Source: Prochlorococcus sp. AG-388-A01
GTDB taxonomy: Bacteria > Cyanobacteriota > Cyanobacteriia > PCC-6307 > Cyanobiaceae
DNA length: 64,000 nucleotides
NCBI GenBank assembly: GCA_003279945.1
Contig: QCGK01000007.1
Coordinates: 1 to 64,000 of the forward strand
Reading direction: 5' to 3'
Made by a program: the position numbers and the translations under genes. Below, piece by piece: positions 24,847-34,501 of the stretch (within the stretch, counting starts at the first letter, position 1; each line of letters opens with the position of its first letter). The notes beneath the pieces are model-generated. The model saw only the letters and a list, made by a program, of their open reading frames with translations. It searched no databases and was not told the DNA's origin.

Positions 24847-25812
24847 TTAGGATTCTTGGAACTTTAATTGACCTTTTACTTCAATTCGCACTCCCTCTGA
24901 AAAATTAAACACCTTTTCTTCAATGTCTTGAATTCTTAAATCAGATATCCACTCTAACTGTTTAAGTAGGTGAAGACTAACAGCATGCTTTGCTCTTTTG
25001 GAACCATCTTCTACCTTTAAAGCCAGACCTATCCCTTCATTCACCTTACATAGACACTGTATGCCTTCTGCACCTCCCTTACTTATAACATGTCCATGAG
25101 AAGCTTTAATTATTTCTGTATCAAACTTATTTATGTCGCTTATCATTATTGGGTTGGTTGTCATAGCTCTACTGATTTGCTCTAATTCAGCATTCTCGGA
25201 ACTGCTAAGAAGAGAATATAACTTGGACATTTCTATTAGTTTTAAATAAAGAGTTGGAGCACCACAATCATCACGTTCTGCTTTTATCTCATATATTGGA
25301 ATTTCAAGTAATTCAGAAACAATTCTGAATATTTCTGTTTGCAGTGGATGATCCCCTTTTAAATAACTCTTCATTGGCCAATTTAACTTTTTACATGTAG
25401 CTAGAAAAGCGGCATGTTTACCTGAACAATTATGTTGTAATTGGCTTGTATTTAATTTTGGGCATTTCAAATTATCAATGTCGATGTCGTATTCCCATAA
25501 AATTTTGAATGCTTCTCTTGAATGAATTTTTGAACCACTATGTGAACCACATGCTAAGGCTATTGATTTTGATGCATTATTGATTTTTGATGAAGCCCCA
25601 CTACTAACAAAAGGTATTGCCTGAAATGGTTTTAATGCTGACCTGATGAAACTTTTATATTCTGGATTCCCTGCGCACATTAGAACCCTACCTTTTTTGT
25701 CCGTAATGACAGCATGAATTTTATGGATTGACTCAATGTTTGAACCTCTTATTAAAGTTGCTTGTAAAGGAGGATTGTTAGATGTGTATAAGTTTTTGAA
25801 GTTAGTATTCAT
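24847..25812 (-). CDS. L-asparaginase II family protein
   Basis: 321 aa, COG4448-type asparaginase, distinct from the classical AnsA/B fold. Diagnostic segments are ESIHKIHAVITDKKGRVLMCAGNPEYKSFIRSALKPFQAIPFV at the N-terminus, IALACGSHSGSKIHSREAF, LQHNCSGKHAAFLATCKKLNWP, and AERDDCGAPTLYL. Predicted to hydrolyse Asn. ATG start immediately after the stop of the CGLD27 gene. Family clear; in vivo substrate inferred. Confidence 0.93.
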   Translation of the reverse strand: MNTNFKNLYTSNNPPLQATLIRGSNIESIHKIHAVITDKKGRVLMCAGNPEYKSFIRSALKPFQAIPFVSSGASSKINNASKSIALACGSHSGSKIHSREAFKILWEYDIDIDNLKCPKLNTSQLQHNCSGKHAAFLATCKKLNWPMKSYLKGDHPLQTEIFRIVSELLEIPIYEIKAERDDCGAPTLYLKLIEMSKLYSLLSSSENAELEQISRAMTTNPIMISDINKFDTEIIKASHGHVISKGGAEGIQCLCKVNEGIGLALKVEDGSKRAKHAVSLHLLKQLEWISDLRIQDIEEKVFNFSEGVRIEVKGQLKFQES

Positions 25813-26307
25813 TTAGAAATTGTTATATTGAAAAAGCAAAATTCCTGTTAAAGCTAAGGCTAAAATAATAGAAAAAATTTGAATTAAATTTTTTAAAATA
25901 GGTTTTACCTCAATTGAGGCAATAAGTGATTCTTTCTCTTTTAAAACTAATGGCTTAACCCATACTTGACCGTCATACCATCCTGATTCTTCATATTCAA
26001 CTCTTTCAGAAGACAATCTTTTAAATACATGATTCCAACCAAGATATAACCTTATAGAAATTAAGAGAGGTATCGATAAGCTACTAAAGAAACACAATAA
26101 AATATATTTTATTATGTACGTTTTGAAATATATACTTCCTGAAGAAATAACTAGAAACAAGGCAAAACCAAGTACCCAGAATTTAATAAGGACGAGAATT
26201 AGTGATTTTTTTGTTTTTGGCCAAGAAAAAATTTTAGATTTTGATAATTCAATAAATTCATTTGTTGGTTGCTGTTCTCGAGGGACAGGACATTTTGGTT
26301 CATTCAT
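25813..26307 (-). CDS. CGLD27 family membrane protein
   Basis: 164 aa. It has the conserved N-terminus CPVPREQQPTNEFIELSKSKIFSWP and the centre GWNHVFKRLSSERVEYEESGWYDGQVWVKPLVLKEKESLIA of the cyanobacterial/plastid CGLD27 family. Two transmembrane segments come before that (LILVLIKFWVLGFALFLV; YIIKYILLCFFSSLSIPLLI), with one more at the C-terminus. The plant homologue has been linked to iron or photosynthetic homeostasis as far as I recall. It abuts the asparaginase gene and follows rsfS closely. Confidence 0.88.
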   Translation of the reverse strand: MNEPKCPVPREQQPTNEFIELSKSKIFSWPKTKKSLILVLIKFWVLGFALFLVISSGSIYFKTYIIKYILLCFFSSLSIPLLISIRLYLGWNHVFKRLSSERVEYEESGWYDGQVWVKPLVLKEKESLIASIEVKPILKNLIQIFSIILALALTGILLFQYNNF

Positions 26308-26315
26308 AAAAACAA

Positions 26316-26660
26316 TTATGGAAATATAAGACTATCTCCGTTACTCCAAAAAGATTCAAGGTCATAATATTTTCTTATTTCGGGTTGAAAAATATTTACA
26401 ATCAAATCACCATAATCAAGTAAAGCCCATTTCGCCTCATTAATACCCTCTTTTCTTATTGGTTCAATATTAGCCTTATCTCTCAATTCTCCCTCTATTG
26501 AATTAGTAATTGATCTAACCTGCACATCAGATAATCCCTCTGCAATTAATATCCATTCACTTATGAAAGAAACTTTGTCAATTTTTATAAGTTTAATATC
26601 TTTAGCCTTTTTTTCATCACAAGCTTTAGCTGCAATTAAAACTAAATTTTTATTGTCCAT
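26316..26660 (-). CDS. rsfS: Ribosomal silencing factor RsfS
   Basis: 114 aa from the ATG at 26660; the track's longer form adds 24 residues encoded inside the upstream gene. RsfS binds L14 and blocks subunit joining when nutrients are short. The motifs SEWILIAEGLSDVQVRSITNSI and GINEAKWALLDYGDLIVNIFQPEIRKYYDLESFW are textbook for the family. It overlaps the 3' end of the DUF3318 gene by 11 bp, implying coupled translation. Confidence 0.95.
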   Translation of the reverse strand: MDNKNLVLIAAKACDEKKAKDIKLIKIDKVSFISEWILIAEGLSDVQVRSITNSIEGELRDKANIEPIRKEGINEAKWALLDYGDLIVNIFQPEIRKYYDLESFWSNGDSLIFP

Positions 26661-27288
26661 ATACATTTTCGCTTGAGACTGAACTTTCTGAACCTTCTTG
26701 CTGAGATAATTCAGATCTCGCTTTTTCTGCACTTTTTCTTAAGGCCTCTAATCTGTCCTCAAAGAAACATCTTTTTTTCTTTTTTCTAGTTTTCTCAATT
26801 AATTCCTTTAGTGCTCCACCAAGACTTTTATAGGCATTCGGTATGCTATATCCAAATCTGCAAGCAAGATCTATGGCTCTTTCATCTGCTAAAACTGCAT
26901 CTTGAAGTTTTTTTTCAGAATTGTTCTTTAAATATAATCTATATCCTGCAAAACTTGATAAACCTAGCGCAAGTAATAAAAGTAAGCCATCTTGAACCCA
27001 CAATTCACCTATTGCGCCTCCAAGTCCTATGGCAAGAGCTGCCATTTCCCATCCATCTCTAGGTATTGTGTCATTTTGAATTTTCCCAACTTCGTGCCAA
27101 AAAAGTAAATTTCTGTGGTCAATAGCAAAGTTATCCCATTCCTCCATATCTATTTGGATTTCTACTTCGTCACGACCAATTTCCTCAAGTGTTATTAAAG
27201 GCGGGTCTATAGCAGCAGCAGCTTCAATAAATACCCAACTTTCATTCTCTGGAGGCAACAAACTTTTAAGTCGCTGAAGTTCGCTCAT
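26650..27288 (-). CDS. DUF3318 membrane protein
   Basis: 212 aa, cyanobacteria-specific. The N-terminus SELQRLKSLLPPENESWVFIEAAAAIDPPLITLEEIGRDEVEIQID and the membrane hairpin MAALAIGLGGAIGELWVQDGLLLLLALGLSSFAGYRLY are characteristic. The basic C-terminus (KTRKKKKRCFFEDRLEALRKSAEKAR) is a coiled helix. First gene of a probable operon with rsfS, CGLD27 and the asparaginase. Divergent from carB. Confidence 0.9.
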   Translation of the reverse strand: MSELQRLKSLLPPENESWVFIEAAAAIDPPLITLEEIGRDEVEIQIDMEEWDNFAIDHRNLLFWHEVGKIQNDTIPRDGWEMAALAIGLGGAIGELWVQDGLLLLLALGLSSFAGYRLYLKNNSEKKLQDAVLADERAIDLACRFGYSIPNAYKSLGGALKELIEKTRKKKKRCFFEDRLEALRKSAEKARSELSQQEGSESSVSSENVYGQ

Positions 27289-27396
27289 AAAAAATTAATT
27301 TCTTTCAATACTATAGAAACAAATGTTGCTTTTCAAGTAACTTGATTAACATCTGATGATTTATAAGTAGCATGAGATAAATGCAAGTTTTAAATT

Positions 27397-30300
27397 ATGC
27401 CTCAAAGAGGTGATCTTAGAAAAATTCTTATTTTAGGTTCAGGACCGATTGTTATAGGGCAAGCTTGCGAATTTGATTATTCTGGTACTCAGGCTTGTAA
27501 AGCTTTAAGAAAAGCTGGTTATGAAATTATCTTGATAAATTCAAATCCTGCATCGATAATGACTGATCCTGAGATAGCAAGCAAAACATATATTGAACCA
27601 TTGACTCCTGAAATCGTTTCCCAGATCATTTTAAGGGAAAAACCTGATGCAATTCTTCCCACAATGGGAGGTCAAACTGCTTTGAATCTTGCGGTTAAAT
27701 TATCAGAGTCAGATTTCTTAATTAAAAATAATGTTGAATTAATAGGTGCTGATTTAAGAGCGATACATAAAGCTGAAGATAGAAAATTGTTTAAAGAATC
27801 TATGGAGAAAATAAATGTAAACGTATGTCCCTCTGGTATAGCATCTAATCTAACTGAAGCTATAGAAGTATCAAAAACAATTAATTCTTATCCTCTCATA
27901 ATTAGGCCAGCATTTACTTTAGGAGGTGTAGGGGGCGGAATTGCGTATAACCTTGAAGAATTTGTTGAATTGTGCAAGACAGGTTTAGAGGAAAGTCCTA
28001 GCAATCAAATATTGATCGAAAAATCTCTTATTGGATGGAAGGAGTTTGAATTAGAAGTTATGAGAGATACTGCAGACAACGTAGTAATTGTTTGCAGTAT
28101 TGAAAATTTAGATCCAATGGGTGTTCATACTGGAGATTCGATTACTGTAGCTCCGGCACAGACCTTAACAGACAAGGAATATCAAAGATTGAGGGATTTA
28201 TCAATAAAAATTATTAGAGAGGTGGGAGTGGAGACTGGAGGGAGTAATATTCAATTTGCGATAAATCCAAACAATGGAGAAGTAATTGTCATAGAAATGA
28301 ATCCTCGTGTAAGTAGATCCTCTGCTTTGGCAAGTAAAGCAACTGGATTTCCAATAGCTAAGATTGCGGCCTTATTATCTGTGGGCTATACACTTGATGA
28401 AATTATTAATGATATTACAAAAAAAACACCTGCTTGTTTTGAACCATCCATTGATTATGTTGTTACCAAAATCCCCAGATTTGCTTTTGAAAAGTTTAAA
28501 GGATCGTCAAACATCTTAAGCACTGCAATGAAATCAGTTGGTGAGTCAATGGCAATTGGTCGTTCTTTTGAAGAATCTTTTCAGAAAGCACTAAGATCCC
28601 TAGAAGTAGGTATTTTGGGGTGGGAATGCGATGTAATAGATGAATTTAAGAACGAGAATGACTTGCTGAATAGTTTGAGAACCCCTACATCTGAAAGAAT
28701 TCTCATAGTTAAAAAAGCTATGCAGCTTGGAAAAACTAATTCTTATATTCAAAAAGTAACTAATATTGATTTATGGTTTATTGAAAAACTGCGTAATATT
28801 TATAATTTTGAACATGATTTCTTGAGTGAAAAAGAACTTCATGATCTAAATAGAGATTTAATATTACATGCTAAACAATTAGGTTTTTCAGATAAACAGA
28901 TAGCAAAGTTAACTAATTCTCAGTTTTTTGAAGTAAGGAATTATAGAAAAAGTTTGAATATTATACCAATATATAAAACGGTTGATACTTGTTCTGCAGA
29001 GTTCTCATCCTCAACTCCTTACCATTATTCAACTTACGAAGAGTCTTTTATTAATTTAAATTCTCAAATTTTAGATAACGAGATTTCAAAAAGTAATAAA
29101 TCAAAAAAAATAATGATTCTGGGAGGAGGTCCAAACAGGATTGGTCAGGGAATAGAGTTTGATTACTGTTGTTGTCATGCTTCATATCAAGCTTCTAAAA
29201 ATGGATACCAAACAATAATGGTAAACAGTAATCCTGAAACTGTATCAACTGACTACGATACAAGCGATATTTTATATTTTGAGCCGGTAACTTTGGAGGA
29301 TGTGCTTAATATCATAGAAGCTGAAAATCCTTATGGTTTGATTGTACAATTTGGTGGTCAAACTCCTCTAAAGTTATCGTTACCTTTATTTGAGTGGCTG
29401 AAATCTAATGATGGATTAAGAACTGGATCAATAATTCTTGGTACTTCGCCACTATCGATTGATTTAGCAGAAGATAGAGAGGAATTTACTAAAATACTTG
29501 AGGAATTAAATATTAGGCAACCTTTAAATGGAATTGCTCGTAATCAAAATGAAGCACAATCGGTAGCTAATCATATTGGATTCCCATTAGTTGTAAGACC
29601 CTCCTATGTTTTAGGCGGAAGAGCCATGGAAATTGTTAAAGATGAGCATGAATTATCTAGATACATCTCTGAGGCAGTTAAGGTATCTCCTGATCATCCT
29701 ATTCTTCTTGATCAATATTTGAATAATGCTATTGAGATAGATGTTGATGCTTTATGTGATTCTCAAGGTTCGGTTGTAATTGCTGGTCTAATGGAACATG
29801 TAGAACCAGCAGGAATTCACTCTGGAGATTCAGCTTGCTGTTTACCATCGATTTCTCTTTCAAAATCTACTCTAGATACTGTAAAAAAATGGACCAAATT
29901 AATAGCAAAAAGATTAGATGTAGTTGGTTTGATCAATCTGCAATTCGCATTGACGAATTTAAATAATGAAGAAAAAAAATTATTTATTCTTGAGGCAAAT
30001 CCTAGAGCTTCAAGGACTGTTCCCTTTGTTTCAAAAGCCATAGGTAAACCAGTTGCAAAATTAGCTACTCAGTTAATGCAGGGCTTTACGTTAGAAGATA
30101 TTAATTTTACAGAAGAATTTTCTCCAAAATATCAGGCAGTTAAAGAAGCTGTTTTGCCTTTCAAAAGATTTCCTGGATCTGATACTCTCCTTGGCCCGGA
30201 AATGAGATCTACTGGAGAAGTAATGGGTTTAGCTAAAGATTTCGGAATTGCTTATGCTAAGTCAGAATTAGCTGCAGGAAATGGTGTTCCTTCTGAGGGA

Positions 30301-30693
30301 GTCGCTTTTTTGTCTACTAATGATTTAGATAAAAAAAACCTTGAAGAAATTGCTAAGGAATTGTTAATTTTAGGATTTAAATTAATTGCAACTAAAGGTA
30401 CCGCTTCTTATTTAGTTGATTTAGGCATAAAAGTTGAAGAAGTACTGAAAGTACATGAAGGTAGACCAAATATTGAGGACCTAATTCGTTCAGGACTAGT
30501 TCAGTTAGTAATTAATACTCCAATAGGATCTCAGGCTCTTCATGATGACGCATATTTAAGACGTGCTGCTTTAGAATACAATATTCCAACTTTTACAACC
30601 ATTCCTGGAGCCAAGGCGGCAATAAAAGCAATCAAATCCCTGCGAAGTAATAAAATTGATACTTATTCTCTACAAGAAATCCATAATTACTAA
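27397..30693 (+). CDS. carB: Carbamoyl-phosphate synthase large subunit
   Basis: 1098 aa. It makes carbamoyl phosphate for arginine and pyrimidines using ammonia from CarA. Two homologous ATP-grasp halves are seen: [20 protein letters not shown] with [10 protein letters not shown], then [20 protein letters not shown] with [13 protein letters not shown]. The allosteric C-terminal domain begins near [13 protein letters not shown] and ends with an MGS-like fold. ATG start. It is a little longer than E. coli CarB (1073), mostly in the linker between halves. Stands alone. Confidence 0.98.
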   Translation: MPQRGDLRKILILGSGPIVIGQACEFDYSGTQACKALRKAGYEIILINSNPASIMTDPEIASKTYIEPLTPEIVSQIILREKPDAILPTMGGQTALNLAVKLSESDFLIKNNVELIGADLRAIHKAEDRKLFKESMEKINVNVCPSGIASNLTEAIEVSKTINSYPLIIRPAFTLGGVGGGIAYNLEEFVELCKTGLEESPSNQILIEKSLIGWKEFELEVMRDTADNVVIVCSIENLDPMGVHTGDSITVAPAQTLTDKEYQRLRDLSIKIIREVGVETGGSNIQFAINPNNGEVIVIEMNPRVSRSSALASKATGFPIAKIAALLSVGYTLDEIINDITKKTPACFEPSIDYVVTKIPRFAFEKFKGSSNILSTAMKSVGESMAIGRSFEESFQKALRSLEVGILGWECDVIDEFKNENDLLNSLRTPTSERILIVKKAMQLGKTNSYIQKVTNIDLWFIEKLRNIYNFEHDFLSEKELHDLNRDLILHAKQLGFSDKQIAKLTNSQFFEVRNYRKSLNIIPIYKTVDTCSAEFSSSTPYHYSTYEESFINLNSQILDNEISKSNKSKKIMILGGGPNRIGQGIEFDYCCCHASYQASKNGYQTIMVNSNPETVSTDYDTSDILYFEPVTLEDVLNIIEAENPYGLIVQFGGQTPLKLSLPLFEWLKSNDGLRTGSIILGTSPLSIDLAEDREEFTKILEELNIRQPLNGIARNQNEAQSVANHIGFPLVVRPSYVLGGRAMEIVKDEHELSRYISEAVKVSPDHPILLDQYLNNAIEIDVDALCDSQGSVVIAGLMEHVEPAGIHSGDSACCLPSISLSKSTLDTVKKWTKLIAKRLDVVGLINLQFALTNLNNEEKKLFILEANPRASRTVPFVSKAIGKPVAKLATQLMQGFTLEDINFTEEFSPKYQAVKEAVLPFKRFPGSDTLLGPEMRSTGEVMGLAKDFGIAYAKSELAAGNGVPSEGVAFLSTNDLDKKNLEEIAKELLILGFKLIATKGTASYLVDLGIKVEEVLKVHEGRPNIEDLIRSGLVQLVINTPIGSQALHDDAYLRRAALEYNIPTFTTIPGAKAAIKAIKSLRSNKIDTYSLQEIHNY

Positions 30694-30696
30694 AAT

Positions 30697-30915
30697 TTAC
30701 TCTAACTTTTTTAGCTTTTCTCTTAGTTGATTTGCTAAAGAGTTTCTACTAATTGAAAGTAATTTCAATGTATCTTCATGCATTTTGAGTTGTGTTTCCG
30801 CTATTTGCAATCCTTTTATAGATTCTTTTATGTCATTAGAAAGTTCATTTATCAAATATTTTTTTCCTTCAAAGGTTAAAACTGGATTGCTAGGATCGTT
30901 AGTCTTCTCACTCAT
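30697..30915 (-). CDS. Small DUF6447-like protein
   Basis: 72 aa, with VLTFEGKKYLINELSNDIKESIKGLQIAETQLKMHEDTLKLLSISRNSLANQLREKL. One beta-strand pair is followed by a coiled-coil helix, as in small cyanobacterial DUF6447 proteins. Convergent with carB (3 bp apart) and just upstream of the ABC exporter gene on the same strand. Function unknown. Confidence 0.72.
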   Translation of the reverse strand: MSEKTNDPSNPVLTFEGKKYLINELSNDIKESIKGLQIAETQLKMHEDTLKLLSISRNSLANQLREKLKKLE

Positions 30916-30945
30916 GGATTTAACTTTTTAATAAATTAAATATAA

Positions 30946-32652
30946 CTATAATTTCTTAATCAATTGCTTTTCACATAATTCTTTATAAATCCCTTTTTTC
31001 TTAAGCAAATCAATATGTTTACCAGTCTCAATAATTTCACCCTTATCAAAGACGACTATTTTGTCGGCCTCTTGTGTAGTGGCTAATCTATGAGCAATTA
31101 CAAGAACAGTTCTATTTTTCATAGCTCTATTAAGACCTTCTTGCACTTCTGATTCTGATTCGGCATCTAAAGCACTCGTCGCTTCATCTAAAAGAAGAAT
31201 TGATGGGTTCCCTAGTATAGCCCTTGCAATTGCTATTCTCTGGATCTGCCCCCCTGAGAAATTAGAACCTCTTTCAGTTATCATGGTTTCATACTTATCT
31301 GGAAGCTTTTGAATGAAGTGGTGAGCATTCGCTTTTTTTGCTGATTCTACAACTTCTTCTTTGGTAAAATTTCTACCCATTTTTATTACATCAACAATTT
31401 TACCGGAAAATAAAAATGGTTGTTGTTGGACTAGTGCAATTTTTTTTCTAATATCTTTTGTATTTAATAATTTTAGATTTTCATCATCAATAAAAATGTT
31501 TCCACTATTTGGAGTTATAAATTTTAATATCAAAGCCATCATTGTGCTTTTACCAGCCCCAGAAGCTCCAACAAAAGCTGTAACTTCCCCATTTTTAATC
31601 TCTAAATTTATATTTTTAAGAACTTGATTATTTTTTTTATATTCAAAATTAACTTTTTTAAAAATTATTTTACCTTCAATATTGGATATTCTTTTTAAGT
31701 TTTTTTTATTATCTTCTGTAGGTTCTAGATTTATGTTTTTCAACCTTTTTATCGATGCTTCTGCCTGTTTGTAGTCATTAAAATTTGTGCTTACATGACT
31801 TATTGGATCAATAAGCATTAATATCGCAGCAAAAAAACTACTAAATTCTTCACTAGTTAGGAGCCCTAGATTTATTCTTGCTGCTCCTAAACCTAATATT
31901 GCTAAAATTCCAAATGCTTCTATAAATCCTACAATTGGATGCTGAAATGCAAGTAATTTTAATGTTTTATATTTTGCTTTTTTATTTGCGCTTAATCTTC
32001 GTTTAAATCTGTTTTCAATCCAATTTTCAGCAGCAAAAGCTCTAATGGTCGACATTCCATTTATAGATTCACCAATTAAACCTGCTAACTCACTTGTAGA
32101 TTCTTGACTTTTTTCAGATGCTAGTAAAACTCTTCTACCAAAACTATTAACTGATAGGACAATTAATGGAGCCAACACAAATGTTGACAATGTTAGTGAC
32201 CAATCTAAGTAAAACATATATATTATTACCGCTAATAGTTGTAATGTACACGGTATTGTATCCTGCGCTGTTTTATAAATAACCTCGCTTACCCTATCTG
32301 CATCTTCTGTAAGTCTATATGTGATATCTCCGGCTGAAATCTTTTCAACAGAATTCATATTTATTTTTTGAATTTTGCTGAATAAATTTTCTCTCATTAC
32401 TTCACTTATCTCTAAAGAAGGCTTTGCTATAAAAACATCCTGTCCAAATTGTGCAGTTTTTTGAATTAAAAATACCAATAAAGATTTTACTATTATGATA
32501 GATACTTTAGAAAGATCACCAGAGCCGATTGCTGGAATTAAGTTTCCAGCTAAATAAGCTAACAAAGGCCAACAAGCTACGTAAATAAGCATGCATAGAA
32601 ACCCTTTTGAAAATCTACTTGAATACGGTCTGACTGGAGGTATCAATCGCAA
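30946..32652 (-). CDS. MsbA/half-size ABC exporter (fused TMD-ATPase)
   Basis: 568 aa. The N-terminal ABC-transporter membrane domain (six helices, about 15-290) is followed by an ATPase domain: Walker A AFVGASGAGKSTMMALIL, Q-loop VQQQPFLFSG, signature NFSGGQIQRIAIARAIL, Walker B SILLLDEATSALD and H-loop VLVIAHRLATTQEAD. It functions as a homodimer, exporting lipid, peptide or drug-like molecules; the cargo is unknown. Confidence 0.95.
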   Translation of the reverse strand: MRLIPPVRPYSSRFSKGFLCMLIYVACWPLLAYLAGNLIPAIGSGDLSKVSIIIVKSLLVFLIQKTAQFGQDVFIAKPSLEISEVMRENLFSKIQKINMNSVEKISAGDITYRLTEDADRVSEVIYKTAQDTIPCTLQLLAVIIYMFYLDWSLTLSTFVLAPLIVLSVNSFGRRVLLASEKSQESTSELAGLIGESINGMSTIRAFAAENWIENRFKRRLSANKKAKYKTLKLLAFQHPIVGFIEAFGILAILGLGAARINLGLLTSEEFSSFFAAILMLIDPISHVSTNFNDYKQAEASIKRLKNINLEPTEDNKKNLKRISNIEGKIIFKKVNFEYKKNNQVLKNINLEIKNGEVTAFVGASGAGKSTMMALILKFITPNSGNIFIDDENLKLLNTKDIRKKIALVQQQPFLFSGKIVDVIKMGRNFTKEEVVESAKKANAHHFIQKLPDKYETMITERGSNFSGGQIQRIAIARAILGNPSILLLDEATSALDAESESEVQEGLNRAMKNRTVLVIAHRLATTQEADKIVVFDKGEIIETGKHIDLLKKKGIYKELCEKQLIKKL

Positions 32653-32709
32653 GATATTATATGTTTATTATTTCTCCTATTTTATCAATTTCTTTTGATT
32701 TACAAAACA

Positions 32710-32886
32710 ATGAAATTAGATCAATTTTTAAAATGGAGAAATTTGGTATCTTCTGGGGGAGAGGCTAAAGTTTTTATTAAATCTGGTTCTGTCAAAGTCA
32801 ATGGTTTAATTGAAATTAGAAGAGGAAGAAAATTAAAGAAGGGAGATAAAGTTATGTTTCTAAAAAATGAATTAATTTTTGAATAG
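32710..32886 (+). CDS. S4-domain RNA-binding protein (YbcJ/YaaA-like)
   Basis: 58 aa from the ATG at 32710. The S4 fold is MKLDQFLKWRNLVSSGGEAKVFIKSGSVKVNGLIEIRRGRKLKKGDKVMF; the pattern 'LdqFLKw..lv.SGGeAK..I..G.V.VNG..E.RRgrKL..GD.V' is the YbcJ type. Likely binds ribosomal or other structured RNA. It sits just upstream of tpiA on the same strand. Confidence 0.9.
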   Translation: MKLDQFLKWRNLVSSGGEAKVFIKSGSVKVNGLIEIRRGRKLKKGDKVMFLKNELIFE

Positions 32887-32938
32887 TTAGCCTATTCTCC
32901 TCGGTTTATATTATTATTATTTTCTTGGAGAAAATATT

Positions 32939-33664
32939 TTGAGAAAATCTGTTATCGCTGGTAATTGGAAAATGCACATGACTTGTGCAGAAGCTAAATC
33001 TTATTTAGAAGAGTTCATACCTTTAATAAAAAATAAAAATGATGATCGTAAAATTGTAATAGCTCCGCCATTTACAGCTATTTCTACTTTTTCTAGTCAT
33101 TCCGATTTTGATTATTTAGAATTATCCAGTCAAAATATCCATTGGGAAAATGAAGGGGCATTTACTGCGGAAATATCTCCCAAAATGCTTCTTGAGCATA
33201 GAGTCTCATATGCAATAGTCGGTCACAGTGAACCTAGGAAATATTTTAGTGAAAGTGATGAACAAATTAATAAAAGAGCAGTTTTTGCTCAATCTAGTGG
33301 CCTTACTCCAATAGTTTGTGTTGGAGAAACGTTAGAACAAAGAGAGAGAGGAGAAGCTACTAGAGTTATTACAAGACAAGTTGAACAAGGATTAGAAAAT
33401 ACAGATCCCTCAAAATTAATAGTAGCTTATGAACCAATATGGGCTATTGGAACCGGTAAAACATGTGAGGCTAAAGACGCTAATAAGATATGTTCATTGA
33501 TTCGAAAATTAATAGGTTTTGATGATGTGATTATTCAATATGGTGGATCTGTTAAACCTAATAATATTGACGAAATTATGTCAATGAGTGATATAGATGG
33601 AGTTTTAGTTGGAGGGGCTTCATTAGATCCTACAAGTTTTGCAAGAATTACAAATTATCAATAA
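32939..33664 (+). CDS. tpiA: Triosephosphate isomerase (TTG start)
   Basis: 241 aa. Interconverts glyceraldehyde-3-P and dihydroxyacetone-P in the Calvin cycle and glycolysis. Start is TTG preceded by GGAG at 8-nt spacing. Visible are [10 protein letters not shown] (Asn, Lys), the catalytic His in [12 protein letters not shown], Glu in [14 protein letters not shown], and phosphate-binding [11 protein letters not shown] with GVLVGGASL. The last 26 bp overlap the folP frame. Confidence 0.98.
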   Translation: MRKSVIAGNWKMHMTCAEAKSYLEEFIPLIKNKNDDRKIVIAPPFTAISTFSSHSDFDYLELSSQNIHWENEGAFTAEISPKMLLEHRVSYAIVGHSEPRKYFSESDEQINKRAVFAQSSGLTPIVCVGETLEQRERGEATRVITRQVEQGLENTDPSKLIVAYEPIWAIGTGKTCEAKDANKICSLIRKLIGFDDVIIQYGGSVKPNNIDEIMSMSDIDGVLVGGASLDPTSFARITNYQ

Positions 33665-34493
33665 GGAAAAACCATGGCCAAAAGGCTGGGGACAAAAAAC
33701 TTCAATTATGGGAGTTATTAATTTAACTCCTGATTCATTTAGTGATGGTGGAGATTTAAATTCTTCAAAAAAAGTTTTAGATCAAGTTAAATATTTTTTG
33801 CGTAATGATGTGGATGTTATTGATCTTGGTGCCCAGAGTACGAGGCCTGGGGCTGAAGAAGTTGGATCTAATATTGAAATTAAAAGATTGATCCCATATT
33901 TGAAATTAATAAAATCTGAATATCCAGATGTTTTAATTTCTATTGATACTTTTAATTCTGAGGTAGCTAACGAAGCTCTTTTAAATGGCGCTAATTGGAT
34001 AAATGATGTTACTGGAGGAAGAAGGGATAAGGAAATTTTGGATGTTGTTTCAAAATTCAACTGCCCATATGTCATAACTCATAGTCGTGGCAATAGTCAA
34101 AATATGAATGAACTTTCTAAATATGAGAATGTATTAACTGAAGTTAAATGCTCACTTGAAACTTTGATTAAAAAAGCTTTAGATAAAAACATATCAAGAA
34201 ACAATATAATTGTTGATCCTGGAATTGGGTTTTCTAAAAATATAGATCAAAATCTGGAAATTTTAAGAAACTTGGAAGTATTTAAAAACTTAAATTTTCC
34301 AATTTTAATTGGAGCATCAAGGAAAAGGTTTATAGGGGAAATTTTAAATGAAATGAATCCTAAAGAAAGAGATATTGGGACATTAGCAATAAGTTGTCTC
34401 TGTTCACATTTACATATTGATATTGTGAGAGTTCATAATGTAAAAATGAATTCTCAAATCCTAAAAGTTGCTGATAGGATTTACAGGAAGTAG
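33639..34493 (+). CDS. folP: Dihydropteroate synthase
   Basis: 284 aa. Condenses p-aminobenzoate with dihydropterin pyrophosphate in folate synthesis. Motifs are [64 protein letters not shown] and [10 protein letters not shown]. The TTG start lies inside the end of tpiA, so translation is coupled. It converges on chlH with 8 bp between the stops. Confidence 0.97.
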   Translation: MQELQIINKEKPWPKGWGQKTSIMGVINLTPDSFSDGGDLNSSKKVLDQVKYFLRNDVDVIDLGAQSTRPGAEEVGSNIEIKRLIPYLKLIKSEYPDVLISIDTFNSEVANEALLNGANWINDVTGGRRDKEILDVVSKFNCPYVITHSRGNSQNMNELSKYENVLTEVKCSLETLIKKALDKNISRNNIIVDPGIGFSKNIDQNLEILRNLEVFKNLNFPILIGASRKRFIGEILNEMNPKERDIGTLAISCLCSHLHIDIVRVHNVKMNSQILKVADRIYRK

Positions 34494-34501
34494 AGAGATT
34501 A

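Noticed and set aside
29817-30041. 74-aa minus-strand ORF in the track
   Set aside because: Lies wholly inside carB on the opposite strand; carB is intact and its motifs explain the sequence.
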